Origin: Chroococcidiopsis sp. TS-821
GTDB lineage: Bacteria > Cyanobacteriota > Cyanobacteriia > Cyanobacteriales > Chroococcidiopsidaceae
Assembly (NCBI RefSeq): GCF_002939305.1
Contig: NZ_MVDI01000003.1
Span: 310,001-374,000 of the forward strand
DNA: 64,000 bases
Direction of reading: 5' to 3'
Shown here piece after piece: positions 56,106 to 63,320 of this stretch. Each line of letters begins with the position of its first letter. Position 1 is the first letter of the stretch. Made by a program: the position numbers and the translations under genes. Below the pieces are notes generated by a model. The model was given only the letters and a program-made list of their open reading frames with translations, did no database searches and had not been told where the DNA came from.

Positions 56106-57428
56106 TCAAGACTCCATTACTAAATTGGTGAGCATCGTATTCATCTTGTTAACTGACTCGACAAATTCGTTTTGGGGAACTGATTCAGCAACGATACCTG
56201 CACCTGCATTGAGATAAACCGAGTCACCGTATTGATAAACCGAGCGAATTGCGATCGCTAAATCCGCTGTACCGCTGCTATCGATCCAACCAATACCACC
56301 TGCATAAATGCCTCTTGGTTCTTCTTCCAAGCGGTCAATCCATGCTAAAGCTTCGTGTTTATTAATTCCAGATACCGTAATTCCAGGGAATAAAACTTTC
56401 AAGGCATCCCACAGCGTTTTTCCTGGTTTGAGTTGTCCGCCAACTCGCGACGATAAGTGTTGCACGCAACGATATTGCTTAACTTGCATAAAGTCAAAAA
56501 TCTGCACAGTTTCCGGCGAACAAACTGCACTAATTTCGCTTTGTGCTAACCAAACTGAAAGCGCGTGTTCTTTAACTTCTTTTGCATCAATGAATAATTC
56601 ATCGCTCAAGCGCGTATCTTCTTCTGAATTAGAACTACGCGGACGCGTTCCGGCTAGCGGATTGGTAACAACAAACCCATCGGTGCTAACTTCCATCAAA
56701 ATCTCAGGACTAAAGCCGACAGCGCAGACATCTCCCACACTCAAACAATACGATCGCGCCGCGTTGTTACTCTTGGCTCCTAATACATAAGTACCAAGAA
56801 CATCCATATTCCCTTTTACCTTCACCGACCGCGAGATAATCGCTTTATGCAACTCGCCATTTTGAATCGCATCGATTAAAGTTGCGACTTGTTTTTCATA
56901 CTGTTGATTTTCTGTTGCAGCCACCTTTGGAGGTGTCGGCACGTATTCTGCTAATTTACTATCAGCAGATAAGACTTCTAAAACTTTGGCAGGTGATTTG
57001 ATACTTCTAATATGTACGCCTTTGGTAGTGATATAAAGTTCCGTTTCGGGAACTAAAAAGTACAGTAATGGCTGGTCTATTGCTTTGGAATACGAGTAAT
57101 AAAATCGGGCAATATCAAAGCCAACGTAACCATAAGCTGTCCAGTTTTCTATTGGTAAAGAAGCAAAAATTGCCTCAACTTGCTTAAGCGGATCGGTACA
57201 ACTTTCTGAATGCTTCTGGCTCATAAATCGGCTAGAAACAGCTTCAGTACTGACTGTCACTTCAGCTAAAGCATTACCCGCAATCCGTACCTCGCTCTCG
57301 CTTTCATACATCACATATTCAGAAAAAATTCCCGTTTGCAATAAAGTTTGCAAGATAACAATTGGGTCTTTCTGACCTGGAACAAACATTTCGTGATAGG
57401 TTAAAAAATCAGTTGCTAGCTGATACAT
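56106..57428 (-). CDS. Salicylate synthase (MST family)
   Basis: 440 residues. The chorismate-binding fold of the menaquinone/siderophore/tryptophan family: ELHKAIISRSVKV, VGFSPEILMEV, NPLAGTRPR, DAKEVKEHALSVWLAQSEI, the MbtI-like TVSGINKHEALAWIDRLEEE and PRGIYAGGIGWID. MbtI/Irp9-type enzymes convert chorismate to isochorismate and then to salicylate plus pyruvate. AAGGAG lies eight bases before the ATG. Placed in a type II polyketide locus with no siderophore genes nearby, it would provide a salicylate starter. TrpE- or isochorismate-synthase-only activity is the alternative. Confidence 0.83.
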   Translation of the reverse strand: MYQLATDFLTYHEMFVPGQKDPIVILQTLLQTGIFSEYVMYESESEVRIAGNALAEVTVSTEAVSSRFMSQKHSESCTDPLKQVEAIFASLPIENWTAYGYVGFDIARFYYSYSKAIDQPLLYFLVPETELYITTKGVHIRSIKSPAKVLEVLSADSKLAEYVPTPPKVAATENQQYEKQVATLIDAIQNGELHKAIISRSVKVKGNMDVLGTYVLGAKSNNAARSYCLSVGDVCAVGFSPEILMEVSTDGFVVTNPLAGTRPRSSNSEEDTRLSDELFIDAKEVKEHALSVWLAQSEISAVCSPETVQIFDFMQVKQYRCVQHLSSRVGGQLKPGKTLWDALKVLFPGITVSGINKHEALAWIDRLEEEPRGIYAGGIGWIDSSGTADLAIAIRSVYQYGDSVYLNAGAGIVAESVPQNEFVESVNKMNTMLTNLVMES

Positions 57429-57461
57429 CGATATGGCTCCTTAGGGATGAGGCGGTAATAA

Positions 57462-57944
57462 TCAGACGGCAGTTGTTGTGAGAGTTTTGGTAGGCCAAGC
57501 TTCAACTTTTTCTTTAATCGCTCGCATCTGAACGCGGGTATTGCGGTTGAGAAATGATTCCATTTGCTCAGTTGTCCACTTGCAATCATCGTGGATTTCA
57601 AACTTTTGCATCCAAGTCATTACCACACCTACGCCTTGCGGTAACTCTTCATACGTCCAGTGGATTTTCATGTCCTTGAACGGAAAGGCTTTTTCGACAC
57701 GTTCAGCGGTAGCTTGTTTGCCAGGTTTGTCAATGAGTCGTCGCGAAACCCAAGTTCGTGAAGGGCGATCGCCTTCAGGATAAGTCGTCAAGCTAAATAA
57801 AACTTCGTTACCATTACGCTCTAGCACTTCGGCTTTTTCGTACTCGGTAAACAATTGCGGCCAAAGTTCAATATCATTTGTCAAGTCAAAAACAGTATCA
57901 AAATCTCGCAAGATAACAATATTGTTTTCGGTGTAACCTGTCAT
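57462..57944 (-). CDS. TcmN/WhiE-VI-like polyketide aromatase/cyclase (SRPBCC)
   Basis: 160 residues, one START/Bet v1-like domain. Pattern TNDIELWPQLFTEYEKAEVL near the start and HWTYEELPQGVGVVMTWMQK in the second half match the single-domain aromatase/cyclases of type II polyketide clusters, including the length. These fold poly-beta-ketone chains and aromatise the first ring. AGGAG precedes the ATG. It lies directly before the salicylate synthase on the same strand. Confidence 0.87.
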   Translation of the reverse strand: MTGYTENNIVILRDFDTVFDLTNDIELWPQLFTEYEKAEVLERNGNEVLFSLTTYPEGDRPSRTWVSRRLIDKPGKQATAERVEKAFPFKDMKIHWTYEELPQGVGVVMTWMQKFEIHDDCKWTTEQMESFLNRNTRVQMRAIKEKVEAWPTKTLTTTAV

Positions 57945-57992
57945 TTTTGTACTCCTAAATTCTGGAATTTGCGATCGACTTTTAAGTAAGGA

Positions 57993-58060
57993 TTTGGTAA
58001 TTGGTCAGTGGTAATCGGTAAATGTTTTGATTCTCCATTACCTATTACCCGTTACCCATT
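57993..58060. repeat. GGTAAT/ATTACC repeat pair
   Basis: TTGGTAATTGGTCAGTGGTAA is followed by CATTACCTATTACCCGTTAC, giving inverted copies that could pair. Lies between the SRPBCC and PF04199 cyclase genes. Confidence 0.6.
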
Positions 58061-58062
58061 TC

Positions 58063-58857
58063 CTACAACTCATTCACTAACCCTACTGCCCGTACCCAAC
58101 TAGCATCTAAACCTTTAACGCGTAGGGGAAAACAAGCAACTTGAAATCCTGTATCGGGTAGCTGTTCGAGATTGGCAAGACGTTCGATTTGAATGTATTC
58201 GCGTTCGCGTCCGTAGAAGTGTGCAGGCCAAAGATAACTGCGATCGCCTGTCCGCCAAAAGTCTTCTAGCATCGTCACAAACGGACGGTCAAAACCGTAA
58301 GTGTCAATCCCAATAACTTTAATTCCTTGTTCTACTAACCACTCGGTAGCTTCGCGACTCATCCCTGGTGCGTGGGAAAAATACTCGCGCTTGCCCCACA
58401 GTTTATCGGTTCCTGTCCAAATTAAAACAATATCCAGTGGTTTGAGTTGATGTTGCGTTGCATCTAGGGCAATTTTGATATCTGCAATCGTAATAAAGTC
58501 TTGTGGCTGTTTGTGGCGTAAGTCGAGGCGGACACCATCACTATAGAACCACTCTAGCGGTAACTCATCGACCGAACGCGCTGGCGAACCTTCACAATCC
58601 AAACCGTAATGAATCGGTGCGTCAATGTGCGTTCCCATGTGTGTGGGTAAGGTGACAGTATCTAAAGTAATAAACGCACCATCAGGAAAATCTTCAGGTT
58701 CGAGACGGCGAGAATCAGACCTAGCAGCATTTCGGGTTGCCACTTCCGCGCAAAAATGCTTGGCACCATCGATATGATCGAGTCTCTCAACGCGAATTTC
58801 CATTGGTTCTGACGCCGAGTTTTCGACCAATACGCTCAAATCAACCAGCCGCCGCAC
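58063..58857 (-). CDS. PF04199-type (kynurenine-formamidase-like) polyketide cyclase
   Basis: About 264 residues from the GTG at 58857. A strong AAGGAGG ribosome site lies six bases upstream, inside the end of the CMD gene, so the start overlaps that gene by 17 bases. The metal motif is THMGTHIDAPIHYG (H-x-GTH-x-D). The family includes kynurenine formamidases and second-ring cyclases of aromatic polyketide clusters (OxyN/SnoaM-like). Here the neighbours favour a polyketide cyclase. Confidence 0.85.
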   Translation of the reverse strand: MRRLVDLSVLVENSASEPMEIRVERLDHIDGAKHFCAEVATRNAARSDSRRLEPEDFPDGAFITLDTVTLPTHMGTHIDAPIHYGLDCEGSPARSVDELPLEWFYSDGVRLDLRHKQPQDFITIADIKIALDATQHQLKPLDIVLIWTGTDKLWGKREYFSHAPGMSREATEWLVEQGIKVIGIDTYGFDRPFVTMLEDFWRTGDRSYLWPAHFYGREREYIQIERLANLEQLPDTGFQVACFPLRVKGLDASWVRAVGLVNEL

Positions 58858-59167
58858 CTGCAACCTCCTTCTTCTGGGTCATTGCGATCGTCTCCATTGC
58901 CTGATCCAACGCCATATTGACATCGGTAATACCCACAATCGGTAATGCTAAAAGAATCGCGGCGATCACTTCTTCTTTAGTCGCACCTGCTGCCATAGCG
59001 CGCTCTACATGAGTATTAATGCCTCGTAAACCCCGATGCGCGCTGAAGATCCCGATAATAATTAATTCATTGATCTTTTCATCAAGCGGAGAATACTGCT
59101 TCACCGACTTCGCCAGATCGAAGAAACTCTGGGCAACTTCCGGTGCTTCTTGCATCATGTTCTTCAT
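58841..59167 (-). CDS. Carboxymuconolactone decarboxylase-like protein
   Basis: About 108 residues from the ATG at 59167, with GAAGGAG nine bases upstream, one base after the cupin stop. CMD fold: AKSVKQYSPLDEKINELIII, then a GIFSAHRG run and a THVERAMAAGATKEEVIAAIL core. It lacks the CxxC of AhpD-type members, so it is not a peroxidase-type protein. A member within a type II polyketide operon could act as a decarboxylase, cyclase or accessory protein; that is inference. Confidence 0.8.
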   Translation of the reverse strand: MKNMMQEAPEVAQSFFDLAKSVKQYSPLDEKINELIIIGIFSAHRGLRGINTHVERAMAAGATKEEVIAAILLALPIVGITDVNMALDQAMETIAMTQKKEVAGAAAG

Positions 59168-59168
59168 T

Positions 59169-59567
59169 TTAATGTTCTCCTTCAAGAATAATGTGTCCGT
59201 CTTTGGGGGAAGGTGCTAAAGGGGCTGAGGCGAAGACAACGCGAATTTCTTCATTACCTACATTGACAATCGAATGCGCTGCACCTTGGGGAGTCAGCAC
59301 CGCTTGTCCGGCTTGAAACGGAACAACACCCACATCTGCAATCTCAATTTCGCCTTGCCCTTGCAATACGTAAAAGCACTCTTCACCGTGCGGATGCGCG
59401 TGACATAATACTCTGCCACCCACTGGTACAGTTGCTGTCCCCATAATCAACTTGGTGGACTGTACGCTGGTGGGAGAAATCAAAACATGAATTTCGCCAC
59501 CTCGGTCATCAATTGTTGGTACGTCACTTGGTCCCATCACCAAGCGTCTTGTTTGCTGTGTAACCAT
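59169..59567 (-). CDS. Cupin-domain protein
   Basis: 132 residues, one cupin_2 barrel. Metal-binding histidines lie in HAHPHGEECFYVLQGQGEIE (first motif), with PQGAAHSIVNVGNEE the second. Cupins occur in spore-pigment-type aromatic polyketide clusters as cyclases. First gene of the sub-operon after a 256-base gap, preceded by AAGGAAAT. Confidence 0.85.
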   Translation of the reverse strand: MVTQQTRRLVMGPSDVPTIDDRGGEIHVLISPTSVQSTKLIMGTATVPVGGRVLCHAHPHGEECFYVLQGQGEIEIADVGVVPFQAGQAVLTPQGAAHSIVNVGNEEIRVVFASAPLAPSPKDGHIILEGEH

Positions 59568-59589
59568 TAAGTTAATTTCCTTCTTTTAG

Positions 59590-59603
59590 TTATTACGTAG
59601 TAA
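59590..59603. promoter_or_regulatory. Near-perfect palindrome upstream of the cupin gene
   Basis: TTATTACGTAGTAA (one mismatched pair) in the 256-bp gap between the ligase stop and the cupin start. A candidate operator for a promoter that would serve the cupin-to-salicylate-synthase group. Confidence 0.35.
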
Positions 59604-59822
59604 TTTAGGAAGTAAGAGGTCGAAGACAAGAACAAGGAGAAATCAATCCTTAAAAAGTGAAATTGGAACAACGACTTATACCGTACTTTGGCATCCTGTT
59701 TGTTCTTTTTTAGAAGTAGGCTTGATTATCCACAACGGAAATTTTTATTAATATCTCTTTCCTTCTGCCTTCTACCTTTGAGTAATAGTTTTACGGTTCC
59801 ACTAGACGATCCTTCAGAACTG

Positions 59823-61370
59823 CTACTGAACCAGTTGACTGGCTTTGAGTAATGCTTTGCGGTGAATTTTTCCTGTTGAGGTACGCGGTAAGCGTTCTAA
59901 AAATTGAATTTTTTTCGGCGCTTTAAATCGCGGTAGTTGCATTTTGGCAAATCTGCGAATGCTTTCTTCGAGTTCCACTGACTCAGAGAACCCAGCTTTC
60001 AGGCTGATGTACGCCACAACTTGCGTTAAATTTTCACCACTTTCAGATTCTGGTACGACTGCAACATCAAGCACGCTCTCGTGTTGCAGTAACACATCTT
60101 CGATTTCAAATGGCGATACCCATTGTCCGTTAACCTTAAACAGGTCGTCTTTGCGTCCCATAAACCAGAAATAGCCATCTTCGTCGCAGAGATATTTGTC
60201 TCCGGTACGCATTGTGTTACCATAAATGGCTTGGCGCGTTTCTTGATGACGGTTCCAATACCGCAGCATTAAACTATCGCCACCGACTTGCAAGTTACCA
60301 ATTTCGCCAGTAGGCATCGGTACGCCATTCTCATCAATGATGCGAACATCGTAACCAACAACCGGTTTACCCGAACTACCAGGACGACACTCGCCTAAAC
60401 GATTGGAAAGAAAGATGTGTAAAAATTCCGTTGTGCCAATGCCTTCGCAGATTTCTATACCGTAAGTACTACGCCATTTTTGCCAAATACTTTTTGGTAG
60501 TTGCTCTGCTGCCGATACGCACAAGCGCAATGTGGAAGCATTTAAAGGCGCAATATCTTGCACTGCTAGAATACTAGCATAGGTAGCAGGAATCGCAAAC
60601 AAAATTGTCGGTCGATAGCGATGAATATCAGCAATGATGTCAAACGCATTATTTGCATCTGACAAAATAGATGCTGCGCCCACCGCCATCGGCATATACA
60701 AGGAGTTACCTAACCCGTAAGCAAACGGCATCTTGGCGATCGAATACGTGATGTCGTCTTGATGCAAACCAAGCGTTGCTTTCCCGTACTGTTCGGCACA
60801 AACGACCATACTGCGATGAAGATGAATCGCGCCTTTTGGTCTACCTGTACTACCAGAAGTATAAAGCCAAAACGCTGGTTCGTCGGGGGAGGTTTGTGCG
60901 GGTGGTAGTTCTTGAGGAAATGAGCTTGCAAGTGTCTTAAAGGAGTTATCTCCATCGATGAGGAGAATATTCCGTAAAAACGGAGATTGAATGGGCGAAA
61001 GTTTTTCTTGCCACTCTTGAGTTGTCAGTAAGATTTTAGCGCGGCAATCTTGCAGAATATACTCAATATCATCAAGGCTACACGCAGTATTGATTGGTAC
61101 TGGCACAGCCCCTAACCAAATTGCCCCCCAAAAGGCAAAGACAAAATCTGGACTATCGGGTAAGAGAATGGCGAACCGGTTTTCGCGTTCTAAACCTAAC
61201 TCCGCAAGTAATCCAGCAGCAGCACAAACTTCGTTACTGACTTTGCGATAAGTGTAGATTTCATCCTGATGATATAAGGCAATTCGTTCGCCATAGCCTT
61301 TGTGCAAATTACCTTTGATAAAGTAGGCTGCTACATTGAAAATATCTGGCAATTGTTCGTACTGATTCAT
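59823..61370 (-). CDS. Benzoate-CoA-ligase-like AMP-forming acyl ligase
   Basis: 515 residues of the ANL family. The P-loop is YTSGSTGRPKGA (residues 170-181), with EGIGTTEFLHIF, TGDKYLCDEDGYFWFMGRKD and the C-terminal lysine in TSTGKIHRKALL (about residue 501). The N-terminal FNVAAYFI resembles benzoate/4-hydroxybenzoate-CoA ligases. Beside a salicylate synthase it would activate salicylate as a CoA or ACP thioester. The specificity cannot be told from sequence. Two bases separate it from the AcpS-type gene. Confidence 0.85.
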   Translation of the reverse strand: MNQYEQLPDIFNVAAYFIKGNLHKGYGERIALYHQDEIYTYRKVSNEVCAAAGLLAELGLERENRFAILLPDSPDFVFAFWGAIWLGAVPVPINTACSLDDIEYILQDCRAKILLTTQEWQEKLSPIQSPFLRNILLIDGDNSFKTLASSFPQELPPAQTSPDEPAFWLYTSGSTGRPKGAIHLHRSMVVCAEQYGKATLGLHQDDITYSIAKMPFAYGLGNSLYMPMAVGAASILSDANNAFDIIADIHRYRPTILFAIPATYASILAVQDIAPLNASTLRLCVSAAEQLPKSIWQKWRSTYGIEICEGIGTTEFLHIFLSNRLGECRPGSSGKPVVGYDVRIIDENGVPMPTGEIGNLQVGGDSLMLRYWNRHQETRQAIYGNTMRTGDKYLCDEDGYFWFMGRKDDLFKVNGQWVSPFEIEDVLLQHESVLDVAVVPESESGENLTQVVAYISLKAGFSESVELEESIRRFAKMQLPRFKAPKKIQFLERLPRTSTGKIHRKALLKASQLVQ

Positions 61371-61372
61371 GT

Positions 61373-61810
61373 TTATTCGCCCTTTGAAAGAACGTGAACC
61401 ATCACATAGTCATCCCAGTAGCACCAAGTCGCCAGCCATGCTTTTACTCCAGAGTGCAATGCTTTTTGTCGGGCTGCACCGCGTAGCTCGATTGTTAACT
61501 CTGATTGAGAGATTGTCGATTCAATCTCGTTCCAGTTGATATCAACTAATCCCGTTCCTAAAGCTTTTCCTACCGCTTCTTTAGCAGCAAAACATACGGC
61601 GTAATACCGACTAGGATAGGGTGCAGATTGACACTGTTCGATTTCGCCAGGAGTAAATAGCAAAGTAAGCTCGCTGTTGTAGCGATTGACTAAAGAGGCA
61701 ATTTTGCTAATTGGTGCGATATCAATTCCAATGCCTTTAATTTCGGCGAGTCTTGGTTGGGCAACTTGTAGATACATGAAACCTTGTATTCCTCTTCCAG
61801 TGGGCATCAT
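61373..61810 (-). CDS. AcpS-type 4'-phosphopantetheinyl transferase
   Basis: About 145 residues. The AcpS motifs are GIGIDIAPISKIA and FAAKEAVGKALGTG, with Asp and Glu metal ligands. It would load the 4'-phosphopantetheine arm onto the ACP encoded directly upstream. Start at ATG 61810, overlapping the ACP stop (ATGA); ATG 61777 is an alternative. A dedicated transferase in this position is uncommon. Confidence 0.87.
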   Translation of the reverse strand: MMPTGRGIQGFMYLQVAQPRLAEIKGIGIDIAPISKIASLVNRYNSELTLLFTPGEIEQCQSAPYPSRYYAVCFAAKEAVGKALGTGLVDINWNEIESTISQSELTIELRGAARQKALHSGVKAWLATWCYWDDYVMVHVLSKGE

Positions 61811-62049
61811 GTCGCTGTAGCCGTAGTCGCGATCGCTTGCTCAACCATCTCGCATACGTCTTTTAATGTCATGTCTTTGCGCGATTCTAGTTTGACATTG
61901 ACACCAAAACGCCGTTTAAGTCCCAGGGAAATATCAACGGTTTCTGTCGAGTCGAGTTGCAAGTCTTTGCGCAGCAGGGCTGTTTCTGTAATCTCGTGTT
62001 CGGGAATTCCTAAGTCAACTAATATGTCTTTTAGCGCATCCATGGTCAT
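61807..62049 (-). CDS. Acyl carrier protein (type II PKS)
   Basis: 80 residues. The phosphopantetheine serine lies in KDLQLDSTETVDISLGLKRR (Ser34). Length and position between the ketosynthases and the phosphopantetheinyl transferase fit a polyketide ACP rather than the fatty-acid ACP. Start ATG 62049, nine bases after GAGG. Confidence 0.9.
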   Translation of the reverse strand: MTMDALKDILVDLGIPEHEITETALLRKDLQLDSTETVDISLGLKRRFGVNVKLESRKDMTLKDVCEMVEQAIATTATAT

Positions 62050-62111
62050 AGGTAGATACCTCAGTTATTTTGATTGTGGCGGTCATTGGTTTAGTGAAAA
62101 GATTGGCGGTG

Positions 62112-63320
62112 TTACTTACCAATCACAAACGATGCATTCACTCCTTCGCGGGCACGGGAATTGACGAGTGCATAACGTACTGTGCGACTTTGCGGTTGCG
62201 TCACAAAGTTGAGCCGACAATCGGGATCGGGTTCAGTTTGGCTCATTGTTGGTAATTGTTCGGTTTCCATTGCCAAGAGGCTACAAGCAACCTCCGTAAC
62301 GCAACTTGCACCATAAAGATGACCGTAAAGTGCTTTGGGAACAGAAACTGCAACATCTGGTGCTTGCGCAAACACTGAAGAAATAGCTTCGCCTTCGATG
62401 CGATCGCTTTGTTGCGTTCCGCAGCCCTCGGCTAGAATCACATCTATATCTTTAGGCTGAAGTTGTGCAGATTGAATCGCGCGTGTCATGCAGCGCTCGA
62501 AGTGAACGCCACTGGTGGGATCGGTATCTGTCGTCATGCAACCTGAGACGACTTTACCGTAAATCTTCGCACCTCGATTGCGTGCGTGTTCTTCCGACTC
62601 TAGCACTAAAACGGTACTTCCTTCACCTAATACTAACCCTGTGCGATTGCGGTCAAACGGTAAATAAGCTTTTTCGGGATCAGTTGCGGCGCTGACTTCT
62701 CCGGTTTCGTAGTAACACGTCATTCCAAATCGCGTGATCGGTGCTTCTGAACCGCCAGCGATGACGACATCGTTAAATCCTTCTTGGATTGATTTGACGC
62801 CAAAGTACAGTCCACTTGCGCCACTGGCGCGATCGCAAACAAAACTCTTACTATACCCGCGAATTCCATAGCGAATCGTTACATATCCTTGGGCGGCGGT
62901 CGGAAACCACGCGGTGGCTTGCCAAGGATTTACCATCGTTGCGCCATCGTTATACAGTTCGTAAAATCCGCGTTCGCAGATATCCCAACCACCAGCATTA
63001 TTCCCAAACCAAACGCCAACGCGATACGAATCTTCCTGAGTTAAATCAAGCGCCGCATCTTGCAAGGCAAATTCGGTTGCAGCCAAGGCGTAGTGCGTAA
63101 ATCGATCTGTTTTGACAATAAAGCGACGCGGGATATAATCAGCTGGCTCAAACTCCGCAATCTCGCCCGCAACTTTAGTTGGAAAGTCTGTCGAATCAAA
63201 GCGGCTAATCTCGCGAATTGCCGATTTACCTGTACTCACATTCTGCCAAAATTCATCTTTGCCAATACCAGCAGGGTTGATAATCCCAATACCAGTAATT
63301 ACCACATCGTGTTTACTCAC
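62112..63320 (-). CDS. Ketosynthase-like chain-length factor (KS-beta)
   Basis: 402 residues. GTG start at 63320, with AGGAG seven bases upstream, overlapping the KS-alpha stop by eight bases. The thiolase-like KS fold is complete (TGIGIINPAGIG; LVLGEGSTVLVLE; ALYGHLYGASC). By alignment to FabF-type KSs, the active-site Cys position is Arg164 (VCDRASGASG) and the first catalytic His is Glu298 (LAEGCGTQQSD), while His334 is kept. Such loss is typical of KS-beta/CLF subunits, which set chain length with KS-alpha. Confidence 0.87.
   Translation of the reverse strand: MSKHDVVITGIGIINPAGIGKDEFWQNVSTGKSAIREISRFDSTDFPTKVAGEIAEFEPADYIPRRFIVKTDRFTHYALAATEFALQDAALDLTQEDSYRVGVWFGNNAGGWDICERGFYELYNDGATMVNPWQATAWFPTAAQGYVTIRYGIRGYSKSFVCDRASGASGLYFGVKSIQEGFNDVVIAGGSEAPITRFGMTCYYETGEVSAATDPEKAYLPFDRNRTGLVLGEGSTVLVLESEEHARNRGAKIYGKVVSGCMTTDTDPTSGVHFERCMTRAIQSAQLQPKDIDVILAEGCGTQQSDRIEGEAISSVFAQAPDVAVSVPKALYGHLYGASCVTEVACSLLAMETEQLPTMSQTEPDPDCRLNFVTQPQSRTVRYALVNSRAREGVNASFVIGK

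Noticed and set aside
56106-57428. Anthranilate synthase TrpE or siderophore salicylate gene
   Set aside because: The TVSGINKHEALAWIDRLEEE/PRGIYAGGIGWID region fits the salicylate-synthase class better, no TrpG or NRPS lies nearby, and the neighbours are polyketide genes. TrpE-like activity is not fully excluded.
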